Assembly: GCA_964541025.1 (NCBI GenBank) | Contig: CAZIOW010000019.1 | Location: 1-32,494, forward strand | Direction of reading: 5' to 3' | Length of the DNA: 32,494 nucleotides | DNA from: JAGDXO01 sp964541025 | GTDB lineage: Archaea > Thermoplasmatota > Thermoplasmata > Thermoplasmatales > GCA-001856825 | In this document: one piece after another, positions 24,654-32,126 of the stretch | Layout: the number at the start of each line of letters is the position of its first letter | Position numbering within the stretch: position 1 is the stretch's first letter | The notes under the pieces: model-generated | The model's database searches: none | Told to the model about the DNA's origin: nothing | The model's input: the letters and a program-made list of their open reading frames with translations, nothing else | Program-made: the position numbers and the translations under genes

Positions 24654-24863
24654 GTGAACTCAGATAATGATAGGAAAGTCATGATACTGCATAATTTCAA
24701 GAAGGAAGAATATCTTAAAATCCTGAAGGCTTTAGAGGAGAGTGGAATTGGAAAGAAAACAATAGTGGCTGTGACCACTCCAACTACAATGGAGTGGAAC
24801 CTGCGTTATCTCATAAATGAGCTACTTCTGGAAGATGAAGAGATTAAAAAGAATAAAAATTAG
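24654..24863 (+). CDS. DUF3783-like small protein
   Basis: A 69-aa protein starting with GTG. It reads as a short alpha/beta fold (KVMILHNFKKEEYLKILKAL, then KTIVAVTTPTTMEWNLRYLI) with a helical acidic/basic tail, resembling DUF3783, a family of unknown function found beside thiol and redox genes. Its last bases overlap the 3' end of rubrerythrin by 4 nt. The family call is tentative. Confidence 0.65.
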   Translation: MNSDNDRKVMILHNFKKEEYLKILKALEESGIGKKTIVAVTTPTTMEWNLRYLINELLLEDEEIKKNKN

Positions 24864-25363
24864 AATTTCCTGAATGAACTTGCCGAGGCACCACATACCG
24901 GGCATTTTTCAGGAGGCTTTCCAGTTGTGGTATATCCACATACACTGCAGATGTAAATATCTCCTATCTCTATATCCTTGTTCTTCTTAACGCTCTCAAG
25001 AGCGTCCCTGTACATTTTTTCATGAATTTTTTCTGCCTCCAGTGCATACTTAGTTGATGTTTCTGCCCCTTTTTCATTCTGGAACTTTGCAACCTCATTG
25101 AAAACCGGGTACATTTCGTTCACTTCGTATGATTCTCCTTCAATCGCATCCTCAAGATTCTGGTCAGTGCTCTTAATCATACCCAGGTTTCTGAAATGGT
25201 TTGTAGCATGAACCTGCTCTGCATAAGATATTGCCTTGAATAACCTTGATATATTTTTGTAGCCGTTCTTTTCAGCAACATCGGAATATATCAGATATTT
25301 CATATGAGCCTGGCTTTCACCACAGAACGCATCACTCAAATTCTTTTGTGTCATCTTCCTCAT
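24860..25363 (-). CDS. rubrerythrin
   Basis: A protein of 167 aa from the ATG at 25363. It has an N-terminal ferritin-like diiron domain (GESQAHMKYLIYSDVAEKNG, then SYAEQVHATNHF, with later E-x-x-H pairs in YEVNEMYPVFNEVA and LEAEKIHEKMY) and a C-terminal rubredoxin domain with CSVCGY and CPVCGA. It reduces hydrogen peroxide using electrons from a ferredoxin or NADH:rubredoxin system and protects against oxidative stress. A GTG at 25372 and an ATG at 25354 are possible starts; homologues begin near MTQKNL, which favours the downstream ones. Confidence 0.95.
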   Translation of the reverse strand: MRKMTQKNLSDAFCGESQAHMKYLIYSDVAEKNGYKNISRLFKAISYAEQVHATNHFRNLGMIKSTDQNLEDAIEGESYEVNEMYPVFNEVAKFQNEKGAETSTKYALEAEKIHEKMYRDALESVKKNKDIEIGDIYICSVCGYTTTGKPPEKCPVCGASASSFRKF

Positions 25364-25423
25364 AATTATCACTACAAAATAATTACTTGATTTTAATATT
25401 TTCCTTTAGTATAATTAAAAATT

Positions 25424-26107
25424 TTAATGGAGGGGGAAACGCCCTATCTTTTCCATGATGGAGAGAAGGCTTTTAGAATAGGCAGAACCATCTGTCAGAT
25501 CATTGACGGTTATCCTGCTGTAATGACCGTTGGCATGTATAATTTTCCCGTCTCCAAGATAAAAGGCAACGTGTCCTTTGAAAAATATGAGATCACCTCT
25601 TACTGCATTTTCAAAGCTCCCCACATCCAGTGAGGCATCCCTCTGCTGATCAGAATTTCTTGGAATCTCGTATCCTGAATACCTGTAAAGCCTTTGTGTG
25701 AAGCCAGAGCAGTCAAACCCAAAATCTGAGGTCCCTCCCCACAAATAGGGAATACCCATGAACTTATCTGCAAGGTCCACGGGATTGAATTTCCTGTCAA
25801 TATTGACAAGGAAACTATGGGGGATTTCAAATCTCTCTATATCCTCCTCACTAATATAAGAGCCGAATGGTAAGGCCATTACCTTATTCCTATGCTGCTT
25901 CTTGAGCTTGTACTTCCTCGTTGAATATTCTCCGAGAAGCGCAGTTTTCACATACCCTTCCACATCATTCTTTCTAAATATGTGGGAGAATTCACCAAGG
26001 TCTTCTATGATTTCAACCTCTTCTCCATATATAAGCTGTGAATCCAGTTCAGAATTTGATTTGGGCTGCGTTCTCACATCTGCAACGCTGGTGATCACCA
26101 TAGACAT
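25424..26107 (-). CDS. SH3b-NlpC/P60 cysteine peptidase, YkfC-like murein-peptide endopeptidase
   Basis: A 227-aa protein with an N-terminal bacterial SH3 domain (residues 5-60; VADVRTQPKSNSELDSQLIY, then GYVKTALL), a linker, and a C-terminal NlpC/P60 papain-like domain. Cys133 lies in FDCSGFTQRLY, His179 in GHVAFYLGDG and His191 in IIHANGH. PYLWGG before the cysteine is as in YkfC. It has no signal peptide or membrane anchor, so it acts in the cytoplasm, as expected of YkfC-type enzymes that cut gamma-D-glutamyl-diaminopimelate in imported murein peptides rather than a cell wall. It is divergent from the dipeptide epimerase at 26210. Fold and catalytic residues are clear; substrate is inferred from context. 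Confidence 0.9.
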   Translation of the reverse strand: MSMVITSVADVRTQPKSNSELDSQLIYGEEVEIIEDLGEFSHIFRKNDVEGYVKTALLGEYSTRKYKLKKQHRNKVMALPFGSYISEEDIERFEIPHSFLVNIDRKFNPVDLADKFMGIPYLWGGTSDFGFDCSGFTQRLYRYSGYEIPRNSDQQRDASLDVGSFENAVRGDLIFFKGHVAFYLGDGKIIHANGHYSRITVNDLTDGSAYSKSLLSIMEKIGRFPLH

Positions 26108-26110
26108 AAC

Positions 26111-26156
26111 TTCAGATTGGAATAATAGAAAAAAACTTTACTGTTTCTATTCTGAA
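26111..26156. promoter_or_regulatory. inverted repeat in the divergent NlpC/epimerase promoter
   Basis: Outer arms TTCAGA (26111-26116) and TCTGAA (26151-26156) enclose inner arms AATAGAAA (26124-26131) and TTTCTATT (26144-26151). The element lies over the start and TATA-like region of the peptidase gene and next to the epimerase TATA stretch (TTAATATT, about 26177-26184). It could be an operator for the HxlR-type regulator encoded in the same cluster; that link is inference. Confidence 0.5.
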
Positions 26157-26209
26157 AGATTTTTTCCAATAAAAAATTAATATTACCTGATACTTTCAAT
26201 TGATAACTC

Positions 26210-27334
26210 ATGAAAATTGAAAAGGTTGAAATTTTTAAGGGAACTGTTTACTACAAGGCACCGTTCAAAATATCCCTTGGTTCTTCAGAACAGAGCGATG
26301 AAGTTTTGATAAAAATATACGGGGAGAATGGACAGGTTGGTGTTGGAGAGGCATCTCCTGCCTCTCATATAATAGGAGAAACCCAGGAAACCGCAATAGC
26401 AGCTAGTAGAGTTATAGCTTCGTCAATCGTAGGCCAAGATACTGATGATATGTCGCTTCTTTTCGACCTTATTGATCATTCTTTATTGAGAAATACGGCA
26501 GCCAAGGCGGCATTTGATATTGCTCTTTACGATCTTGCTTCCAAGGCAACTAACATTTCACTCTCAAGATTTTTGGGTAAATACAGGGAGAAGATAGAGA
26601 CAGATGTAACAATAGGGATTATGGATGATAATTCTGCAGTGAAGAAGGCAGAATATCTGAAGAAAATAGGTGTAAGGAGAATTAAGATGAAGGTTGGGGA
26701 GGAGATAAACAGTGATTTGCAGAGGGTTGAAAAGGTCATAAATGCGGTTGGTAATGGAACAAAAATATTCATTGATGCTAATCAGGCCTGGAAACCAAAG
26801 GAGGCAGTATCAAACATCAAGAAATTTGAATCCCTGGGAATAGACCTGGTGGAACAACCTGTCATTGCATACGATATAGACGGACTTGCTTTTGTAAGAA
26901 ATAATACTTCTTCAAAAATAATGGCAGATGAGTCTGTCCATTCCCCAGAAGATGCAATCAAAATAGTGAAGAAAGAGGCCGCAGATATGATTAATATTAA
27001 ACTGATGAAGAGCGGTGGAATTCATAATGCAATTAAAATATCAAATATAAGCGAGGCTGCAGGACTACCCAATATGGTTGGATGCATGATGGAAGGCTCT
27101 ATTGCAATAGCTGCCGGAATTCATTTTTCTCTGAGCACAAAGAATGTGATATTCGTAGATCTTGACTCTGACATAGACATGAAAAACACCCTGACATCAG
27201 GTAAAATCCTTCCATTGGAAAATGGATTCAGGATGGATGACAATTATCCAGGTCTTGGGAATCTTCAGGTGAACAGTGAAGAAGTTTCACTGGTCGATAC
27301 AATAAAAGAGGGAAGCAGGCAGAAAGCATTCTAA
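26210..27334 (+). CDS. dipeptide (L-Ala-D/L-Glu) epimerase, enolase superfamily
   Basis: A 374-aa enolase-superfamily enzyme. The catalytic K-x-K is IKMKVG (Lys159, Lys161), metal ligands are Asp189 (FIDANQAW), Glu215 (LVEQPV) and Asp240 (MADES), and the second base Lys264 lies in NIKLMKSGG. The late motif VDLDSDID (316-323) supplies the D-x-D that binds the amino terminus of a dipeptide and marks dipeptide epimerases rather than muconate lactonising enzymes. It converts L-Ala-D-Glu from murein to L-Ala-L-Glu, which ordinary peptidases can use. The neighbouring YkfC-like peptidase and DAP decarboxylase support this substrate; other L,L-dipeptides are possible. Confidence 0.9.
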   Translation: MKIEKVEIFKGTVYYKAPFKISLGSSEQSDEVLIKIYGENGQVGVGEASPASHIIGETQETAIAASRVIASSIVGQDTDDMSLLFDLIDHSLLRNTAAKAAFDIALYDLASKATNISLSRFLGKYREKIETDVTIGIMDDNSAVKKAEYLKKIGVRRIKMKVGEEINSDLQRVEKVINAVGNGTKIFIDANQAWKPKEAVSNIKKFESLGIDLVEQPVIAYDIDGLAFVRNNTSSKIMADESVHSPEDAIKIVKKEAADMINIKLMKSGGIHNAIKISNISEAAGLPNMVGCMMEGSIAIAAGIHFSLSTKNVIFVDLDSDIDMKNTLTSGKILPLENGFRMDDNYPGLGNLQVNSEEVSLVDTIKEGSRQKAF

Positions 27335-27365
27335 AACAATATATTTCCATTTTTTATTAACGATT

Positions 27366-28655
27366 ATGAATTATCTTGAATATTTCCAGATCAATGGTGA
27401 CAGGCTATTATTCTCAGGAAAGGATGTAGCTTCCCTAGCTGGTAGATATGGTACGCCCCTTATTATTTACTCAAAAAGAATTATTGAGAAAAATGTAAAT
27501 AATATCAGGAATGCGTTTGATTTTGATAGTTTCTCCCTTCATTATGCAATGAAAGCAAATTACAATCCTGCAATACTTTCCATTCTCAGGAACATGGGAG
27601 TAGGGATTGATGCAGCCAATTTCAATGAAGTCCTTTTGGCTCTTAAGATTGGGTTCAGTAAGGATAGAATACTGGCCTCACCCAATAACCTGTCTGAGAA
27701 TGAGCTGAGGAGGATTAAAAATACTGGAGTTACAATTAATTTTGATGATATTTCACAGTTTGAATATATTGAGGACGACCCTCCAGAGTCAGTTTCATTC
27801 AGGATAAATCCAGGAATAGGGAAGGGAGAATTTGAGGGTACAACCACTGGTGGCAAGGGAAGCAAATTTGGAATGCCACCGGATGTTGCACTGCAAGCCT
27901 ATGAAAACGCGCTGGAAAGGGGTGTTTCAAGATTCGGGATTCATATGATGACAGGTTCAAATGTACTGGAACCTGAATTCTTCAGAGAATCTACTAGAAC
28001 CTTTTTCTCTATAGCTTCCATTATATCCAAAAAATTAGGAATAAAATTTGATTTTGTTGATATAGGTGGAGGCTTCGGTGTTCCTTACAGAGAAAGAGAA
28101 GAGCCTCTGGATCTGAATCTAACTTCAAAATTTATAAGGGAGAATATGGAAGAATTCAGGGATCTTTTTGCAGATGGAACAAGACTGATATCTGAACCGG
28201 GAAGGTACATAGTTGCAAATTCTGCAATACTCCTCACTACTGTAACCTGCAAGAAAAATTATGATAAGAATATGGTTGGCACCGATACGGGAATGAATAT
28301 ACTTATAAGACCAGCCCTGTATGGGGCGGTCCACCCGATAATTCATGTCAACAGATTCGCGGAGAAGAGGGACGAAGTCGCTGACATTGTAGGGCCTATA
28401 TGTGAAAACACAGACAAGATAGGAAAAGATGTCACGATTCAGAAGGTGGGAAAGGGAGACCTGCTTGCTGTTCTTAATGCAGGTGCATATGTCTCATCAA
28501 TGTCTTCCACTTACAACCTTCAACCAAGGGCAATGGAAATTTTGATTGAAGATGATAGAGAATATGTAATTAGGAAAAGAGATGATCTGTCAGATATGAT
28601 TCATAATTATATATTGCCAGATTTTATGAATATTATTGAGCTGGATAAATTATGA
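27366..28655 (+). CDS. lysA: diaminopimelate decarboxylase-like PLP enzyme
   Basis: A 429-aa fold-type III PLP decarboxylase: PLP lysine Lys63 in LHYAMKAN, phosphate-binding VDIGGGFGVPY (231-241), EPGRYIV (277-283), the DAP-type stretch LIRPALYGAVH, the dimer-interface cysteine and substrate Glu in GPICENTD (343-350, where most LysA read CESGD), and AYVSSMSSTYN (374-384). LysA decarboxylates meso-diaminopimelate to L-lysine. A relaxed D-lysine or D-ornithine decarboxylase is the main alternative. It has its own TATA element (AATATATTT, about 27337-27345), yet sits between the epimerase and a regulator it overlaps by 4 nt. In this cluster the DAP could come from murein. Confidence 0.85.
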   Translation: MNYLEYFQINGDRLLFSGKDVASLAGRYGTPLIIYSKRIIEKNVNNIRNAFDFDSFSLHYAMKANYNPAILSILRNMGVGIDAANFNEVLLALKIGFSKDRILASPNNLSENELRRIKNTGVTINFDDISQFEYIEDDPPESVSFRINPGIGKGEFEGTTTGGKGSKFGMPPDVALQAYENALERGVSRFGIHMMTGSNVLEPEFFRESTRTFFSIASIISKKLGIKFDFVDIGGGFGVPYREREEPLDLNLTSKFIRENMEEFRDLFADGTRLISEPGRYIVANSAILLTTVTCKKNYDKNMVGTDTGMNILIRPALYGAVHPIIHVNRFAEKRDEVADIVGPICENTDKIGKDVTIQKVGKGDLLAVLNAGAYVSSMSSTYNLQPRAMEILIEDDREYVIRKRDDLSDMIHNYILPDFMNIIELDKL

Positions 28656-29038
28656 ACATAAATTCAAAGAAGGAAAATATTCGGATGAAGAATAAGAGAG
28701 AAACGTGCATGATTTCATATGGAAACGAAACTATATGCATAGATCCATCACTCCCTATTCTCCATATCCTTGGGAAAAAATATACTATGTTAATACTTGC
28801 ATACCTGGGGGGTGATGGGAAAGGAAAGAGTTTCAATGAAATTTTAATGGGGATACCGGGTTCCAGCACGACCATAATATCTTCAAGACTTAAGGAACTT
28901 GAAAAAGGCCAACTCATAAAGAAGGAGAAAACGGAAGGGAGGATAATATATAAACTTACAGAGATGGGGTCAAAAATCAGGGAATCTGTCATCCCCTTAA
29001 TGAGAACAGTTGAACGAAATGCTACATCATTTGAATGA
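28652..29038 (+). CDS. HxlR-type winged-helix regulator
   Basis: A 128-aa regulator with the HxlR winged helix: LPILHILGKKYTMLILAYLG, then FNEILMGIPGSSTTIISSRL, KELEKGQLIKKEKT and IIYKLTEMGSKI. A cysteine precedes the helix, as in many thiol-responsive members. It overlaps the end of the decarboxylase gene as ATGA, so it is translated with it. The inverted repeat between the peptidase and the epimerase is a candidate binding site. Internal ATG at 28685 is an alternative start. Effector unknown. Confidence 0.85.
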   Translation: MNINSKKENIRMKNKRETCMISYGNETICIDPSLPILHILGKKYTMLILAYLGGDGKGKSFNEILMGIPGSSTTIISSRLKELEKGQLIKKEKTEGRIIYKLTEMGSKIRESVIPLMRTVERNATSFE

Positions 29039-29121
29039 AATCAATTGAAATTCTACATTTTATCAACTGATTAATTCCCGAATTTTTTATAGTTAAAATT
29101 ATTTTACAAGAAGGTGATCTG

Positions 29122-30294
29122 CTGGGTTACAAGGTCAAATCTGCATCAATTAATACTGCCAGGGCCATTTATGCACTGAACTGGTTTGACATAGCCCCGG
29201 GTCTAACATATATTGCCAAATCGCTTGATCTTAGAATTCTCGATCTCGGAGTAATGACAACAAGCTTCTATGTTGGACTCGCTGCTTTCCAGATGGTCGG
29301 AGGTGTTCTGGCGTCCAGATATGGCCCCAAGATAGTGGCTTTCGTAGGAATAATGGTCCTGGGAATTGCAGGCATATTTTCAGGACTGTCTTCAAGCATA
29401 TTTGAGCTCATACTGTTCAGGTTTATTGCTGGGGCGGGTTCAGCACTCTTCTTCTCGCCAGGGCTAAGCCTCCTGAGACACATTTCGCCACCAGAATCAT
29501 TTGGATTCCAGGTCGGTATATACAATGGAGCCTTCAATCTTGGAGGCGGAGTTGGTGCCTTTGGGTGGGTATTTGTTGATTCTGCTGTAGGATGGAGACT
29601 TTCCCTTGTGATGGGTGGCCTTCTGGCAGTCTTTATAGCCATCGAAAACATTGTTGTCCTTAGAGATCTTAAAGAGCCAAAAGTAAGCACATCAGGTCTC
29701 AAAAAGAGGTTATTGCTGATAGTGAAGAACAAATTTCTTTGGATTATTTCTATAGGTACAATAGTGGTTATATTTTCTGAAACTATAATAGGCCAGTTTA
29801 TAATATACTTCAGTGAAAATAGCCTTAAATTGAGCCCCGGCAATGCAGGGTTCATTGACGGATTATTCCTCATAATAGGTTTTGTAGGTGGAGTCATAGG
29901 CGGGCATATATTTTCAAATACCAGGCACAGAATGGCATATTCCTTCTTCATACTTGGAATAACCGGATTCATGTTCACAATCATCCCATTTGCAAAATCA
30001 TTCATTCTACTTGCCACGGTTATAACGATACTTGGACTTGTAACGGTTTCTGGATTCTCTATTCTATATACCATAGCTGCAGAAATAATTGAAGACAAAG
30101 CGATGGTATCATTCTCCCTTTCCTTTGTAAATTTCATTCAACTTGTTATAGGGTCCATTTCACCATTCTTCTTCGCAGATATCGCCTATTATTTTAACTA
30201 TACGTTAGCCTGGATTATACTAGGTGCAATTGGTCTTCTGATGATTCCACTTCTGATATCATCCAGGAACTATTTCAAACCAATGCCCATCTAA
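29122..30294 (+). CDS. MFS transporter with non-standard start
   Basis: A 12-TM MFS protein of about 390 aa. The first ATG in frame is at 29254, but the open frame extends back to a stop at 29068-29070, and the upstream codons encode a convincing first helix (ARAIYALNWFDIAPGLTYIA). The true start must lie near 29119-29125, where only CTG codons are present (29119, 29122). A Shine-Dalgarno-like AAGGTGAT (29111-29118) and a TATA stretch (TTTTTTATAGTTAAAAT, about 29083-29099) support initiation here. Motif A is VLASRYGPKIVAF. It follows the regulator of the murein-peptide cluster, so import of muropeptides or export of products is possible. A frameshift near the start is the alternative explanation. 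Confidence 0.82.
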   Translation: MGYKVKSASINTARAIYALNWFDIAPGLTYIAKSLDLRILDLGVMTTSFYVGLAAFQMVGGVLASRYGPKIVAFVGIMVLGIAGIFSGLSSSIFELILFRFIAGAGSALFFSPGLSLLRHISPPESFGFQVGIYNGAFNLGGGVGAFGWVFVDSAVGWRLSLVMGGLLAVFIAIENIVVLRDLKEPKVSTSGLKKRLLLIVKNKFLWIISIGTIVVIFSETIIGQFIIYFSENSLKLSPGNAGFIDGLFLIIGFVGGVIGGHIFSNTRHRMAYSFFILGITGFMFTIIPFAKSFILLATVITILGLVTVSGFSILYTIAAEIIEDKAMVSFSLSFVNFIQLVIGSISPFFFADIAYYFNYTLAWIILGAIGLLMIPLLISSRNYFKPMPI

Positions 30295-30295
30295 C

Positions 30296-31246
30296 TCAAA
30301 GTCCAAGTTCATCCTTCACTGATTTCAAGTTATTGATATACCTGAGATGCGGATTTCCCAATTTCCAGGGAGAATGCTTCCACAAATTGGCCAAGGAATT
30401 CAAAAAAATATTTTCAAATTTTCTATTGAATATGTAATATTCCTCTACTTTATTTCCCTTCACTTTCCCCCAGTAATATATTGCCCCGCCAACTGGTTGA
30501 AGTGAGTATTCTCTAAAGGTCTTTACCCATTGATTTGGTATTGGCATGTAAAAGTAAGAATCATTACTAAAGGCTATAAACCTATTGATGGAAGAATCAT
30601 AGACATTGGGATAAAAATAAATTGCCTCACTTGTGTCAAGGCCTTCAGGAATATTGTCTCTTGAAATGTTCCAGGACGTTTTAACAATCATCAGTCTGGA
30701 ATAATCGAATGACACAAGGTCATGATATATGAAGAAGAATGGAGAATTGCAATGATCTATGAATTTGTGATACATGATCTCTATCGGCACTTCTGATCCC
30801 GAAATCATCTCTAACAATATTTTAGAAGCTCCCTCCAGCACAGATTCAGGATAGCTAAATGCAATAATTGTTTCCCCCGTTCCTATCAAAGAAACAGGTT
30901 GCACTGCCAGATAATCTAAATCAGATAGCTCATTCAAGAACTTTGAAGAGAAATCTGAAACTGTCCTTTTTATGAATTTTCCCTCATTTAAAGCATTTGG
31001 CCTGTCATTCATCAACTCATACCCCGTGTTCATTGTATTGACAATTGCCAGAATATCGTCATTTGTCACATCAACAAATGAATTCATGTGGAGGTACCAA
31101 CCATTTCCGTCCCTGAAAATACCAGCACCTATATGAGATGAGCTACCGAATACCTGATTTTTCAATCTATCCGGAATATAATTTGGATGATGCGATTTAA
31201 GAACTGTCATGTATCCTTTAGGCGGCGGAAAGCTTATAGAATTCAT
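30296..31246 (-). CDS. uncharacterised 316-aa protein
   Basis: A soluble, tyrosine- and phenylalanine-rich protein with no motif I recognise. Landmarks are HIGAGIFRDGNGWYLHMNSF near residue 40, AVQPVSLIGTGETIIAFSYP around 125, a central MYHKFIDHCNSPFFFIYHDL, and a late PVGGAIYYWGKVKGNKVEEY. The alternating hydrophobic pattern suggests an alpha/beta protein. The ATG at 31246 (TTG at 31252 is an alternative) lies 25 nt after a TATA-like ATTTAATAAC that overlaps the preceding gene's stop. It may share a function with the adjacent DNA-repair gene, but nothing proves it. Its stop touches the end of the MFS gene. Confidence 0.75.
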   Translation of the reverse strand: MNSISFPPPKGYMTVLKSHHPNYIPDRLKNQVFGSSSHIGAGIFRDGNGWYLHMNSFVDVTNDDILAIVNTMNTGYELMNDRPNALNEGKFIKRTVSDFSSKFLNELSDLDYLAVQPVSLIGTGETIIAFSYPESVLEGASKILLEMISGSEVPIEIMYHKFIDHCNSPFFFIYHDLVSFDYSRLMIVKTSWNISRDNIPEGLDTSEAIYFYPNVYDSSINRFIAFSNDSYFYMPIPNQWVKTFREYSLQPVGGAIYYWGKVKGNKVEEYYIFNRKFENIFLNSLANLWKHSPWKLGNPHLRYINNLKSVKDELGL

Positions 31247-31275
31247 TGGCAACAGATATCAATAATGTTATTAAA

Positions 31276-31746
31276 TCATTCTTCATTTTTGTGAGATTTC
31301 TTGTCCTTGATCTTTTCCCACCTTTCTATAGGCCCCTCTATTACTTCGAAAAGTGGGTTTGCTTCTGGTTCCATTATACCAGATAGCTCCCTGTATCTTT
31401 CTATGTCTCTTTTCTTCAGTTTTATCAGAAGGTGGGAAAATTCAAAGAATAATTGATTATTTGTAACACTCATTTTATCTATCCGATCCAGGTCATCATA
31501 GAAATGCAGAATTTTAGAAGTGTCAAATGAATAACCTCTGTACTTCGCCTCATTTGCTACAGTTTGAAGATAGGTTCCAATATAATGCAATGGTTCTTCC
31601 GACGAACGAAATCTTTCCAGCTGCGGGTGGTTTCTGTAACCTATAGTTTTATTAGCTAAGACAGCCTGAGCAAGTAAAGACTCCCTCCATAGCGCAAGGA
31701 GGCCCATTCTATCAAGGTATTTCGGATGAATAGACCAGAGTCTCAT
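31276..31746 (-). CDS. pyrimidine dimer DNA glycosylase family protein (Pyr_excise)
   Basis: A 156-aa protein whose N-terminus, MRLWSIHPKYLDRMGLLALW followed by RESLLAQAVL and YRNHPQLERF, is the signature of the Pyr_excise family (PF03013), relatives of phage T4 endonuclease V. In T4 the amino-terminal Thr2 and Glu23 catalyse glycosylase and AP-lyase steps; here residue 2 is Arg in the family-typical MRLW form, with Glu22 in LWRESLL a candidate acid. It likely excises UV photodimers or otherwise acts in base excision repair. The start is ATG at 31746; an upstream GTG at 31749 is less likely. Confidence 0.85.
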   Translation of the reverse strand: MRLWSIHPKYLDRMGLLALWRESLLAQAVLANKTIGYRNHPQLERFRSSEEPLHYIGTYLQTVANEAKYRGYSFDTSKILHFYDDLDRIDKMSVTNNQLFFEFSHLLIKLKKRDIERYRELSGIMEPEANPLFEVIEGPIERWEKIKDKKSHKNEE

Positions 31747-31749
31747 CAC

Positions 31750-31919
31750 TTAAAAATTATAAACAACTATATTATTTTAGACACTTTCAATTCCTTCTTG
31801 ATTTAAATTAGAAATGATCTCAAATATCTCATATCAAGGGAATAGAATTACACATGTTTTGGTCACGATACATAAACATTATTGAACCAATTTTTTTAGA
31901 TTTAAAATAGATCGATATT
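31750..31919. other. AT-rich intergenic region
   Basis: 170 nt with the promoter of the Pyr_excise gene (AAATAATATAG-type TATA about 27 nt upstream of its ATG, minus strand). No RNA gene or repeat was recognised in the rest. Confidence 0.5.
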
Positions 31920-32126
31920 TCATTTATTACTATTAACAGATACTCTGTGATTAACAATTATGTAGGCCAGTCCTCCTGTGACCCAGGAAATTAGAAGACC
32001 TACCCCAACTCCTTGAAAATACTTGTTACCCTTCAAATGACCGATGATAATGGCAATAGTGCTAATTATAAATTCTAAAATTACAAGATAGAGTAATGCC
32101 TCTTTATATGAACTGATACCTTCCAT
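31920..32126 (-). CDS. small two-helix membrane protein
   Basis: A 68-aa protein with two hydrophobic helices (LLYLVILEFIISTIAIIIG and YFQGVGVGLLISWVTGGLAY) joined by a short basic loop HLKGNK. No family recognised. The helix pattern and ATG start suggest a real gene, but it is short and isolated. Confidence 0.5.
   Translation of the reverse strand: MEGISSYKEALLYLVILEFIISTIAIIIGHLKGNKYFQGVGVGLLISWVTGGLAYIIVNHRVSVNSNK

Noticed and set aside
29268..30137. 289-codon open frame on the minus strand
   Set aside because: It is antisense to the MFS gene. The Pro/Thr-rich product with no domain is a shadow of hydrophobic codons.
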